Positions 23,735 through 31,407 of a stretch of DNA of 31,407 nt are shown here, in pieces. A model generated the notes under the pieces. That model was not told where the DNA came from, did no database searches, and saw only the letters and a program-made list of their open reading frames with translations. Origin of the DNA: DASPFV01 sp035620975 (GTDB taxonomy: Bacteria > Acidobacteriota > Vicinamibacteria > Vicinamibacterales > 2-12-FULL-66-21); NCBI GenBank assembly GCA_035620975.1, contig DASPFV010000301.1:1-31407 (forward strand), given 5' to 3'. The position numbers and the translations under genes are program-made. The stretch's first letter is position 1, and every line of letters starts with the position of its first letter.

Positions 23735-24438
23735 GATCTGGACTTCTCCTTGCGGGAACTGGACCGGGCCCGATCCTTCCGGGGCCTTCGGCCATTCGAC
23801 GGCACGCTCCGGGCGTTGATGGGGATGTTGTCGAGGCTGCGCCAGAGATACCAGGACGCCACCGAGCGATACGGCCGCCACGCTTCGCCGAGCCGGCGCA
23901 GGCGCTCGGCCGTCGGACGCTTGCGCATCCGGTAGGCGCGCTGGATTGCGTTCAGGATCCCGAGATCCCCCACCGGGAGCACGTCGGGCCGATGAAGGCG
24001 GAAGATGAGGAACATCTCGGCGGACCAGCGTCCGATCCCCTTCACCTGCGAGAGCGCGCCGATCACCTCTTCGTCCGACATCGATTCCAGCTCCCCGAGG
24101 CGGAGCGCGCCGGATTCGACACGGACGCAGAGGTCGCGGAGATACGCGCACTTCTGCCGGCTCATGCCGGCCGCGCGCAGCTGCTCGTCCGTCAGCCCGG
24201 CGAACCCGGCCGTCGTCGGCTCAGGGCCGGGCATCAACGCGATCATTCGCGCGTAGATCGTCGCCGCGGCCTTTGTCGAGAGCTGCTGAAACGTGATGGC
24301 GCGCACGAGCGCCGAGAAGTGGTCAGCCCGCTGCGCAGCTGCCAGCCCGCACGGGCCCTGCCGGCGGATGATGTCGGCCAGCACGGGATCGCGCCGGACG
24401 AGGAGCCTCCGCGCACGGGCGTAGTCCTGTGGCGTCAC
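23731..24438 (-). CDS. DNA-3-methyladenine glycosylase 2-like (AlkA, HhH-GPD)
   Basis: The 235-residue product carries the HhH-GPD domain: RADHFSALVRAITFQQLSTK near residue 38, helix-hairpin-helix QVKGIGRWSAEMFLIF (131-146) and the catalytic aspartate in LPVGDLG (D158). It lacks the Fe-S cysteine cluster of endonuclease III, which fits the AlkA group that removes alkylated bases in base-excision repair. The C-terminus (residues 205-235) is Arg/Lys/Ser-rich and possibly DNA-contacting. The stop overlaps the start of the amidohydrolase gene (ATGA), so the two are coupled although functionally unrelated. Confidence 0.9.
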   Translation of the reverse strand: MTPQDYARARRLLVRRDPVLADIIRRQGPCGLAAAQRADHFSALVRAITFQQLSTKAAATIYARMIALMPGPEPTTAGFAGLTDEQLRAAGMSRQKCAYLRDLCVRVESGALRLGELESMSDEEVIGALSQVKGIGRWSAEMFLIFRLHRPDVLPVGDLGILNAIQRAYRMRKRPTAERLRRLGEAWRPYRSVASWYLWRSLDNIPINARSVPSNGRRPRKDRARSSSRKEKSRS

Positions 24439-24560
24439 AGGACCTCATCTTAGATCGACACGGAGGCGGGACCCGGATCACGGGCGGGACGGCGGAGCGG
24501 GGGAACCAGGCAGACCGGAGAGACCAGACTTCTGCCGTCCGTCTCTCCGGTTGGCGTTTT

Positions 24561-24830
24561 CTACTCTGTTCCGAGGTCGGATTCCGGCCTCGACGGTGTC
24601 TCGCCACCCTCGGCGGGCTCGGCTGCGATGTTCTCCGAGCCGCCCGTCCCCATCTGCTCGCGCCGACGACGGTGACTGGCGATACCTCCCTTGCGGCCGG
24701 CGTCACGGGCTTCCTCGCTGGTCCACTCGTGCGCCGTCCCCTTCTGGTGGGCCGCCTTGCCGCCCTTGCTTGCAATCTCGCGCTGCTTGGCGCGATCCAT
24801 CGAGGCAAATCCACGATCTTCCTTGGCCAC
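24561..24830 (-). CDS. KGG-repeat stress-induced protein
   Basis: GTG 24830 was chosen because AGGAGG precedes it by 5 nt. The 89-residue product starts with AKEDRGFASMDRAKQREIAS, then has two KGG motifs (ASKGGKAAHQKG and AGRKGGIASHRRR) separated by TAHEWTSEEARDA, and an acidic, Gly/Pro-rich tail. This is the general stress protein YciG/KGG family, small hydrophilic proteins induced in stationary phase or desiccation whose mechanism is not known. No partner gene is adjacent. Confidence 0.87.
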   Translation of the reverse strand: MAKEDRGFASMDRAKQREIASKGGKAAHQKGTAHEWTSEEARDAGRKGGIASHRRRREQMGTGGSENIAAEPAEGGETPSRPESDLGTE

Positions 24831-25180
24831 TTGGTCCTCCTGCTTCCCCCAGGGTCTCGCTCGGTCCCGATGATGTCGTTGTCCCGTCAGAGCCGCGGCT
24901 GCAACCACGGTGCCACGGCCGAAGCCGGAAGCTGTTGATCGTGCGAGAGATACCCGTGTGCGGTACTGGCACTCTCTGATGGAACTCGACTACCGATGAG
25001 CGGCAAGGAAATGCCGTGCTCGCCGGACCCATCGCGGGTTTTTCAGCTGAATCGGGTCGGGATTCTTCCCGACATGGGCAGGGCCGTTCTCAGAAACCGG
25101 GACGCGAGCGCTGCGGGTGAATGGACACGAGTAAGCAAGGACACGACGACGTGTCAGGCCCGCGACTCATGAGTACCTTT
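24831..25180. other. Non-coding gap between KGG gene and gltX
   Basis: No gene is supported in these 350 nt. A clear small hairpin, GTCGGG/CCCGAC with a 6-nt loop, lies at 25056-25073, downstream of gltX in its reading direction. It could be a weak terminator but has no T-run. Confidence 0.4.
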
Positions 25181-26644
25181 TTACTCGCTCCGTTCACGCG
25201 TCAGGGCGATCCCGCGATCGATACGGCTGAGCACGAGATCGCGCCCGATGAGCTCGAGCACGTCGAAGAGGCCCGGGCTTGCGGCCCTGCCGGTGATCGC
25301 TACACGGGTGGGGTGTATGAGCGCGCCGGCTTTGACGCCCAGTGACTCGGCGAGCCCACGCACCTCTGATTCCAGCGTCGCCGCATCGAACAGTCGGGCT
25401 GAGGCGAATGCTTCGCGGACCGCCTCGAGATTCGCGCGCACACCGCGGCCGTGGAGGTGCTTCTCGACGGCCGACTCGTCGTAGGCCACTTCCCTCGCGA
25501 AGAACGGCCGGCCGTCCTCTACCAACTGAAAGAGCTTCCGGACCCGCGGCTTGAGCAGCTCCAGCACGCGCAGAATCCAGCCGCGTTCCGGGCCGTCGTA
25601 CGCGTCCCGCCAGAGGCCGGCGTCCTCGAGGAGCGGGCGGACGCGTCGCAGCAGCTCCTCGGGCGCGAGGAGCGCGATGTGCTGCTGGTTGAACCAATCG
25701 AGCTTCTCGGGATTGAAGACGGCGTTGCCGCCGCTGATGCCCTCGAACGTGAACTGCGCGACCAGATCGTCGCGCGTGAACAACTCCTGGTCGGTGCCGG
25801 GCGACCAGCCCAAGAGCGCCAGGAAGTTCACCATGGCCTCCGGGAGATAGCCCAGGCGGTGGTACTCCATCACGGACGTGGCTCCGTGCCGCTTGCTCAG
25901 GCGCTTCCTGTCAGGGCCCAGGATGAGTGGTACGTGCGCGAATCGCGGCGCCGGCTGCCGGAACGCGTCGTAGAGCAGCACCTGCTTGGGCGTGTTCGAG
26001 ATGTGATCGTCGCCGCGCACCACGTGCGTGATAGCCATGTCGATGTCGTCGGCGACCACCGAGAGGTGGTACGTCGGCTGCCGATCCGACCGGAGCACGA
26101 CGAAGTCCTCGATGTTCGCGTTGTCGAACGCGATGTGCCCGTGAACGAGATCGTCGAACTCCGTGGTCCCGGCGGGCACCCTGAACCGCACGGCGCGTGG
26201 CGTAGCGGCTGCCTCGTGCGCCGCGGTCTGCTCCGGCGTGAGCGCGCAGCACGCGCGGTCGTAGATCCAGCCCCCACCTGCCGCCTCCGCGGCTTCACGC
26301 TTCGCGCGGATGGTCTCGGAGGTGCAGTAGCAGTAGTACGCGCGTCCTTCGTGCACGAGCCGCTCCGCCATCGCGCGATGCGCGTCGAGCCGCTGCGACT
26401 GGAAGTACGGCGCGTGCGGCCCGCCGATGTCGGGGCCTTCGTCCCAGTCGAGCCCGAGCCAGCGCAGGCCCTCGACGATCCCCTCCACCATGTCCCAGGA
26501 GGAGCGCTCGGCGTCGGTGTCCTCGATGCGAAGGACGAAGGTTCCACCCTCCCGCCGGGCGTACAGCCAGTTGAACAGGGCCGTGCGGGCGCCGCCGATG
26601 TGGAGGTAGCCGGTAGGCGAGGGGGCGAAGCGGACGCGAACCAT
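25181..26644 (-). CDS. gltX: Glutamyl-tRNA synthetase
   Basis: The 487-residue product has the class I synthetase signatures: RFAPSPTGYLHIGGARTALF, with the HIGH-equivalent HIGG at 15-18; DTDAERSSWDMVEGIVEGLR; and the KMSKS-equivalent in DRKRLSKRHGATSVMEYHRL. The C-terminal all-helical anticodon-binding part runs to GIALTRERSE. Length is normal for bacterial GluRS. It charges tRNA-Glu with glutamate. Whether it also mischarges tRNA-Gln, for amidation by GatCAB, cannot be told here. It appears monocistronic. Near the zinc region, YYCYCTSETI keeps two of the cysteines. Confidence 0.97.
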   Translation of the reverse strand: MVRVRFAPSPTGYLHIGGARTALFNWLYARREGGTFVLRIEDTDAERSSWDMVEGIVEGLRWLGLDWDEGPDIGGPHAPYFQSQRLDAHRAMAERLVHEGRAYYCYCTSETIRAKREAAEAAGGGWIYDRACCALTPEQTAAHEAAATPRAVRFRVPAGTTEFDDLVHGHIAFDNANIEDFVVLRSDRQPTYHLSVVADDIDMAITHVVRGDDHISNTPKQVLLYDAFRQPAPRFAHVPLILGPDRKRLSKRHGATSVMEYHRLGYLPEAMVNFLALLGWSPGTDQELFTRDDLVAQFTFEGISGGNAVFNPEKLDWFNQQHIALLAPEELLRRVRPLLEDAGLWRDAYDGPERGWILRVLELLKPRVRKLFQLVEDGRPFFAREVAYDESAVEKHLHGRGVRANLEAVREAFASARLFDAATLESEVRGLAESLGVKAGALIHPTRVAITGRAASPGLFDVLELIGRDLVLSRIDRGIALTRERSE

Positions 26645-26889
26645 CTCACGATTTTAGCGAGGCTGCGCCTCAGGCCCACGAGGCTCCGCTCGCTAGTCGC
26701 ATTTTCTGATAACGCCGCGCTGACGCGCGGGCGGCTCCGACCCCGGAGAAATGTGACTCATTTGTACGTGTTATGAGGGGTCAGGGCCCTGGCCCTCAGC
26801 AGTTCGCGACCCGGGCACCTGGCCGGAGAAACGGCTGCCGACGCGGAACCTCGGCGGTCCGAGTCGGAGCCCCGCTTCGCGGGATGTCG

Positions 26890-26917
26890 AGCGGCCGCCG
26901 TACAGGCGGCGGCCGCT
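26890..26917 (-). terminator. GC-rich hairpin after the zinc-ribbon gene
   Basis: AGCGGCCGCC and GGCGGCCGCT form a perfect 10-bp stem with an 8-nt loop, 20 nt beyond the stop of the small zinc-ribbon gene on the minus strand. A second hairpin, CCCGCTTCGCGGG, lies just beyond at 26871-26883. There is no T-run, so intrinsic termination is uncertain. Confidence 0.45.
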
Positions 26918-26936
26918 GGCATTCGCGTATGGCGGC

Positions 26937-27080
26937 CTACTTCGACCCGGCCGCCTTCATCTGCTGACCGCAGCAGATTTCCGAATGCGGATGGCCTGGC
27001 GGACAGGGGCAGGCCTTCTCATAGACGAGCACCGCGCCGCACTTCTCACAGACGTACCGATCTCCCACGTTTCGAGCCAT
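26937..27080 (-). CDS. Small zinc-ribbon (rubredoxin/desulforedoxin-like) protein
   Basis: ATG 27080 follows GAGGAGG by 6 nt. The 47-residue product is MARNVGDRYVCEKCGAVLVY, then EKACPCPPGHPHSEICCGQQ and MKAAGSK. The CEKCG knuckle and later CC pair look like the metal site of a desulforedoxin-type or zinc-ribbon fold. The spacing GxxYxCxxCGxxxxxxK...CCGxxM is found in many tiny bacterial ribbon proteins of unknown function. It probably binds Fe or Zn. Confidence 0.82.
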   Translation of the reverse strand: MARNVGDRYVCEKCGAVLVYEKACPCPPGHPHSEICCGQQMKAAGSK

Positions 27081-27348
27081 GACGACCTCCTCACCGCATT
27101 CGCCTGCGGGTGCCGGGATCCCGGAACGTGCCGGGCCTCGCCTTGCCGAATTCCCACTACGCACGCGCTGGGCACCCGCCGACCGCGCGTGAATATCGGG
27201 ACGCGCGGCGCCGGGGCGGTCCGACCGCGTCCACACGGGGCGGGGAATGCAGGCCGCAGGCCAACGGCTCGCGCCCGGAAGCCGCGTTCCCATCTCGCCT
27301 CCCGTTTCCATTCGCCGGCCTTCGCGCGGTCCGGCTCTCCGATCCCGC

Positions 27349-28443
27349 TCACGTCATGATGCCCATGAAGAAGAGGACCAGCTCCAGCAGGAGGATCAGG
27401 ACGATCGTGAGCTCGAGGAAATGCCCTCTCGAAATGGCGACCTGCTCGACGGCGAAGCGATAGATGTCGTCGAGGGTCTCGAGCTTGTCCTCGACGCTCG
27501 CCTTCCAGAACGCGAGCCCCAGCCTGGCGGCGGCGAGGTTGAAGAGGCGGGCCGTGTAGATGTCGCCGGCCAGCTTGAGCGCGTTCTGCGTGCGATCGGT
27601 GATCTCGTTCACCTCGATGAACAGGGCGTGCAGCTGGTGGGCGGCCCGGATCTGGCCGCGGCCTACGAGCGTCTCCCACCAGTGCTGGCGCTGGAGCTGA
27701 GGGTAGATTCGCGTGAGCTCCACGTCGAGCCGCTCGTCGTAGTAGCGGAACTCGAGCAGCTGCGAGTTGGCGAACTCGAAGATCTCGAGCGCGGCCTGCG
27801 CGCCGACGTCGGTGTCGTACACGAACGCGGCGTTCCAGGTCGGTACGACGAGGTCGTCGGCCAGATATGACAGCCGATGCCGGAGGATATCGTCCTGCTC
27901 CTGCTGGCTGAGCGCCTGCCGCTCGCCGCGTAGGAGCAGCGCAATCTCCGCGGCGCGGCCGTTCACCAGCGCCTCGGCGTTCGTGGGCGCCGCAAACGCG
28001 GTAATCGCGAAGACCAGGTAGTCCTCGCTCAGGATCTCGGCGCGGGCGCCGCCCATCGCGGTCCCGCACCGGCTCACGACGGAGCGGGCCACGGCCTCGG
28101 CGCGGCTCTCCAGCTCCGCGCTCTCCATGTACGTCTGGCTGAGGCCGATGAGCTCCGTCCACTCGCCCGCGAACCTTCGCGTCAGCGCCAGCGAAAGCAC
28201 TCCGTAGTCGAAGAACTTGACCCGCAGGCGGAATCCATCGAGCTCGGCCACGCCCAACGCGTCGCCGTCCACGACCACGGGCGGCACGGAGTACTGCAGG
28301 TGGGTCGGCGCCGCCGACTTCGTCGTGAGCCGCGCCGGCACCGCCTCGCCGCCGATGACCGTCCGCAGCCGGTTCAGATCAATCTGCTCGGCGACGTCGA
28401 ACAGGTAGAACGCGGTCACCGTGGCCGCCTCGATCGTCGGCAC
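27349..28443 (-). CDS. RMD1/YagE (DUF155) family membrane-anchored protein
   Basis: The 364-residue product starts at GTG 28443 (GTGAGG just upstream). A mixed N-terminal domain (RVKFFDYGVLSLALTRRFAG, SEDYLVFAITAF) leads to the family core, a long helical region with FVYDTDVGAQAALEIFEFAN, SQLLEFRYYDERLDVELTRI, and DDIYRFAVEQVAISRGHFLE. It ends in one strong C-terminal helix (LTIVLILLLELVLFFMGIMT). This is the layout of DUF155 proteins; eukaryotic Rmd1 proteins sit at mitochondrial membranes and affect cytoskeleton and translation. The bacterial role is undefined. It faces the same way as the phospholipase D gene 63 nt upstream, so the two may be cotranscribed. Confidence 0.88.
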   Translation of the reverse strand: MPTIEAATVTAFYLFDVAEQIDLNRLRTVIGGEAVPARLTTKSAAPTHLQYSVPPVVVDGDALGVAELDGFRLRVKFFDYGVLSLALTRRFAGEWTELIGLSQTYMESAELESRAEAVARSVVSRCGTAMGGARAEILSEDYLVFAITAFAAPTNAEALVNGRAAEIALLLRGERQALSQQEQDDILRHRLSYLADDLVVPTWNAAFVYDTDVGAQAALEIFEFANSQLLEFRYYDERLDVELTRIYPQLQRQHWWETLVGRGQIRAAHQLHALFIEVNEITDRTQNALKLAGDIYTARLFNLAAARLGLAFWKASVEDKLETLDDIYRFAVEQVAISRGHFLELTIVLILLLELVLFFMGIMT

Positions 28444-28506
28444 TGCCTCACGCTCCGTTCAGGGACGAACCCGGAACCCGGAACCTGGAACCCGGAACCA
28501 CAGTCG

Positions 28507-29775
28507 TCAGAACAGCTCCCCGAACCAGCTCCAGAACTGTTCCCTGGCCTTGTCGAGGAGCGGCCGCTGGCGCCACGCGTCCAGCTCGAGGCGCTTCGAG
28601 ACCTTCAGATCGGCCTCGAAATCGCGCAGGAACCGTTCCGCGAGGTCGCGGCTCGAAACGACGACGTTCAGCTCGTCGTTGAGCTCCAGGGACCGGTTGT
28701 CGAAGTTCGCCGAGCCGAACATGTTGAACACGCCGTCGACGATCAGCACCTTCACGTGCATCATCGTCGGCTGATACTCGTAGATCTCGACGCCCAGCGC
28801 GAGCAGCCTATCGTAGACCGCCCGGGACGCGTATTTCACGGGCATGGCGTCGGTGATGTCGCCTTCGACGAGCAGGCGCACCCGGACTCCGCGCGCCGCG
28901 GCATCCTCGAGCGCCCAGAGCGTCGACGCGTCAGTCACGAAGTAGGGGCTGGCAACGTCGATGGTCCTGCGCGCAGACGCGACCGCCAGCAGATACGCCC
29001 GCTTCATGTCGCTGCCCCCGCTCGTCGTCGAGCTCCGGACGACGAACGCTGGCGCGTGGGTGTCGGCGGCGGGCGGATCCGGGTCCAGCTGGGGGACGAC
29101 CGGGCCGGTGGACTCGATCACCACCTCGTAGAACGCCGCTTCCAACAAACGGACGATCGGTCCGCGCATGCGGACGTGCGTGTCGCGCCAGTGATCGTGG
29201 CTCTGCGCGTTGCCTTTCCAGTGGTCCGCCACGCCCACGCCCCCGGTGAAGCCGATCGTTCCGTCAACGACCAGGATTTTGCGGTGGGTGCGGTAGTTCA
29301 CTTCCTCGATGGTGTACCAGCGGGTCGGGTGGAAGCGGATGACCGTGCACCCGGCAGCGCGCAGGCGCTCGGCGTGAGAAGGGTCCATCGGGGCGGCTCC
29401 GACCGCGTCGACCAGGATGGTGACCTGTACGCCGCGCCGGGCCGCCCGCTCGAACGCGGCGGTGAACCGCTCGGGGATGTCGCCGGAGTCGTAGATGTAG
29501 CTCTCGAAGCTGATCCGCCGCTCGGCCGCGTCGATCGCCGCGAGCATGGCCGGGAAGATCTCGTCGCCATTCGTGAGGACGTCGAAGACATTGCCGCGTG
29601 TCAGGCCGGCGTTGACGAGCGCGGCGATGTAGGCGGCGTTGCCGGGATCCTCTGCGGAGACGGCGCTCCGGATTCGAAGCGTCTCCTGGTCCTGCGCGAT
29701 GAGGAGCGCGACCGCGATGACGCCGGCGGTGACACCGAGGATGACGAACGCGCGACGGATCGGACGGGCTAGCAC
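28507..29775 (-). CDS. Cardiolipin synthase-like phospholipase D protein
   Basis: GTG 29775 was chosen because AGGTCAGGG lies just before it; an in-frame GTG at 29805 would add 10 residues reaching into the edge of the tandem repeat. The ~422-residue product has one N-terminal helix (FVILGVTAGVIAVALLIA) and two PLD domains with HKD motifs: HRKILVVDGTIGFTGGVGVA, and HVKVLIVDGVFNMFGSANFD with NRSLELNDE. These two motifs form the shared active site. Cardiolipin synthases of the ClsB type join two phosphatidyl units at the inner membrane. The upstream sequence (29800-30090) is the repeat array, so the promoter must lie in or beyond it. Confidence 0.9.
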   Translation of the reverse strand: MLARPIRRAFVILGVTAGVIAVALLIAQDQETLRIRSAVSAEDPGNAAYIAALVNAGLTRGNVFDVLTNGDEIFPAMLAAIDAAERRISFESYIYDSGDIPERFTAAFERAARRGVQVTILVDAVGAAPMDPSHAERLRAAGCTVIRFHPTRWYTIEEVNYRTHRKILVVDGTIGFTGGVGVADHWKGNAQSHDHWRDTHVRMRGPIVRLLEAAFYEVVIESTGPVVPQLDPDPPAADTHAPAFVVRSSTTSGGSDMKRAYLLAVASARRTIDVASPYFVTDASTLWALEDAAARGVRVRLLVEGDITDAMPVKYASRAVYDRLLALGVEIYEYQPTMMHVKVLIVDGVFNMFGSANFDNRSLELNDELNVVVSSRDLAERFLRDFEADLKVSKRLELDAWRQRPLLDKAREQFWSWFGELF

Positions 29776-29808
29776 ACCCTGACCTGTGCAATTCGGGGGC
29801 CGCACGTG

Positions 29809-30090
29809 CAGGTGCCCTGGGTGCCAACGGTGCCCTGGGTGCGAGGGTGCCCTGGGTGCGAAGGTGCCGAAGGTGCGAGGGTGCCAAGGTGCGGGGTGCC
29901 GAAGGTGCGAGTGTGCCGAAGGTGCAGGGTGCTCCGGGTGCCGAAGGCCCGGGTGCTCCGGGTGCCAAGGTGCGGGGTGCCCTGGGTGCCTGGGTGCGGG
30001 GTGCCCCGGGTACCAAGGTGCGGAGTGCCCCGGGTGCCAAGGTGCGGGTGCCTTGGGTTGCCAGGGTGCGGGGTGCCCCCGGTGCGCCCC
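29809..30090. repeat. Degenerate 7-9 bp tandem repeat (GGTGC-start units)
   Basis: About 34 units beginning GGTGC run head to tail without spacers. Two main kinds alternate irregularly: GGTGCCnnG-like (GGTGCCAA, GGTGCCGAA, GGTGCCCTG, GGTGCCCCG) and GGTGCG-like (GGTGCGG, GGTGCGA). Unit length varies between 7 and 9 bp, so reading frame is not kept. The plus strand is G/T-rich. It lies between the phospholipase D gene and tRNA-Ser. Confidence 0.9.
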
Positions 30091-30524
30091 TCTATCAAGG
30101 GGGCGGGCGCATCACGACGCTCGAGGGCGGTAGGGTGGAAGCCGACGTCGAGAGGCGGTCTTCGACGTGCGGCCGGGACGCCTCACCATCGGGCACGGCG
30201 GGGGAATCGCGCTCAGGTTTCGATCGGGCGAGTGGCACGTCGTCCATGGTCGCCGCCATCCCGCACCCGGCGAGGTCTGTACGAGCATCTGCACGCGGAT
30301 ACGTTCACTGAGCGCTCCCCGCTCGCTGAGGCGGATGTCGTGCTTTTCGACCGGCCGCAGACGGCGCGAACCGTGGTGAGGTGTGTCGTGTGCGACGCGA
30401 CCGTCGACAAGGGCTGCCGAGCGATGGAGAACAATGCGCCCGCGGCGGCGCTGATTGTGTGTGCTGGACCTGCTGTGTCGGCGACCGGCGCGCAAGAGCC
30501 GACGGCGGCGGCACGAACAAGTGA
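30091..30524. other. Stretch without a supported gene
   Basis: Open frames exist on both strands but none has a convincing start, ribosome site or recognisable domain. A 70-codon plus-strand frame at 30167-30379 (MRPGRLTIGHGGGIALRFRS...) is the best, yet has no Shine-Dalgarno. Confidence 0.4.
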
Positions 30525-30619
<95 letters not shown>

Positions 30620-30992
30620 GTGACCTCCAAGTATACGTGACAAAGGCACTTGCACGAAGACGCTCGACGACGACGCCCTCCAGGCAACCCGCGCTCAAAC
30701 CGTCGCCTTTGCCGGTAAACACAACGACAAAAGAGCTTTGCAGCATCGGCATGCTACTCGTTTTGGGCACATCGTCCAGGGCACACTTCTGGGCACATTC
30801 CGTGCGTCTTTAACCCGGTCCCTTCAGAAAAAGGGCCGAAAACGAAGGCGAGGCGACGGTCTTTCAAACTGCCGCCTCTCGATTTCGACCGGAGAAATCG
30901 GATGCTTCCGCAACGACCGATCGCCGAACGCAGAGAACACGCACGGAGGTTAAGAAACTGCGCCCCGAGCCGGCCCCGGCGAGGTGACCGCG
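30620..30992. other. Non-coding gap with a tRNA-Ser echo
   Basis: No gene is supported. 30856-30877 matches the anticodon region of tRNA-Ser (30576-30597) at 18 of 22 positions. A small stem (CGATTTC/GAAATCG, 7-nt loop) lies near 30887-30907, and GGGCACA-type words recur at about 30764-30800. Possible scar of an integrated element. Confidence 0.35.
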
Positions 30993-31407
30993 TCATCGCG
31001 GTGCGGGCACGCGGCGTCGGAGATCGTCGAACCAGTTGAACACCACGTTGATCTGATCCCGCAACGGCGGCGGCGCATCCGCGGTTGTCACCATGACGAA
31101 TCGCTTGCCATCGGGATGGATGTCGAACGCCGAGGCGTTGCCGGAGAATCGGAAGGGCGCCAGTGCGAAGAGCGCGCGCGACCGGCCGGGCAGGAACCTT
31201 GGCCGGAGCTGCGTCGGCGCCACCATCATCGACGTCAGGCCGCGATAGTAGAGGGACGAACCGTCCCGCGCCCATACGGGCCCGGCGCCGCCGCCTTCAG
31301 ACACGCGTCGCTCGGTTCCCTGGACGATGGGGTATGGCCGAACGTAGATCTCCTGTCGGCCGGATGCGTTCGATGCATAGGCAATCCAGCGACCATCGGG
31401 AGAGAAC
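30993..31407 (-). CDS. PD40/TolB-repeat protein, C-terminal part (runs off the window)
   Basis: The frame is open from the right edge to a TGA at 30993, giving 137 residues. It reads FSPDGRWIAYASNASGRQEI, YVRPYPIVQGTERRVSEGGG, VWARDGSSLYYRG and FDIHPDGKRFVMVTTADAPP, ending INVVFNWFDDLRRRVPAPR. These are the last PD40 beta-propeller blades and the typical ending (NWxxxLRRRVP) of Acidobacteriota proteins in which a Ser/Thr kinase domain precedes a TolB-like propeller. The kinase part, if present, lies beyond the window. Confidence 0.85.
   Translation of the reverse strand, partial: FSPDGRWIAYASNASGRQEIYVRPYPIVQGTERRVSEGGGAGPVWARDGSSLYYRGLTSMMVAPTQLRPRFLPGRSRALFALAPFRFSGNASAFDIHPDGKRFVMVTTADAPPPLRDQINVVFNWFDDLRRRVPAPR

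Noticed and set aside
20384..23935. A 1183-codon plus-strand open frame
   Set aside because: It is the mirror of the amidohydrolase gene in GC-rich DNA: Arg/His/Pro/Val-rich with no domain, while the minus strand has a signal peptide, propeller and active site.
29809..30090. CRISPR array
   Set aside because: Units are 7-9 bp, directly abutting, with no unique spacers and no cas genes nearby.

Overview
This window looks like a chromosomal stretch from a GC-rich soil or subsurface bacterium, most likely Acidobacteriota (Vicinamibacteria-like). That is an inference from gene content: an ADOP/MacB-type permease plus a fragment of a second one, two Ser/Thr kinases fused to TolB-type and TPR modules, a CadC-type winged-helix/TolB/TPR regulator, a secreted beta-propeller amidohydrolase, and REP-like palindromes. 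No rRNA, intact transposase, integrase, phage module or CRISPR array is visible.

Layout. 1-5960: a twin palindromic operator, a VOC-family gene broken at a poly-A tract, an ADOP permease lacking its N-terminus, an intact secreted M28 peptidase and a decayed CadC-type regulator. 6029-8668: a lipoprotein/SnoaL-like gene pair, a zinc-ribbon protein and an F420/NADP-type oxidoreductase. 8774-15600: two soluble kinase-TolB-TPR proteins on opposite strands, separated and flanked by fragments (alpha/beta hydrolase, aldehyde dehydrogenase C-terminus, M20 peptidase, AAA/Walker A remnant, ADOP piece). 15780-18902: an ArsR/membrane-protein operon with a very compact self-controlled promoter, more fragments, two related palindromes and a secreted amidohydrolase. 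19114-20334: tRNA-Gln(CTG) with a duplicated 3' end, then a two-gene carboxymuconolactone decarboxylase/AhpD-like operon. 20348-26644: giant propeller amidohydrolase, DNA-3-methyladenine glycosylase, KGG stress protein, gltX. 26937-31407: small zinc ribbon, RMD1/DUF155 membrane protein, cardiolipin-synthase-like phospholipase D, a remarkable 7-9 bp tandem repeat, tRNA-Ser(GCT), and the end of a PD40/TolB protein running off the window.

The most important observation is at 19750-20334. The second AhpD-like gene carries an in-frame TGA exactly where the second cysteine of the AhpD signature E-x11-C-x2-C-x3-H belongs, giving C79-P-F-U82. Reading continues in frame through a full, well-conserved family C-terminus. 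Directly after the TGA lies a strong stem-loop with a GGUC apical loop at the distance expected for a bacterial SECIS. This is best read as a selenoprotein that ordinary gene callers split into two short ORFs.

The left two thirds is an accessory, rearranged region with many gene remnants. The right third (20.3-29.8 kb) is mostly intact genes on the minus strand.
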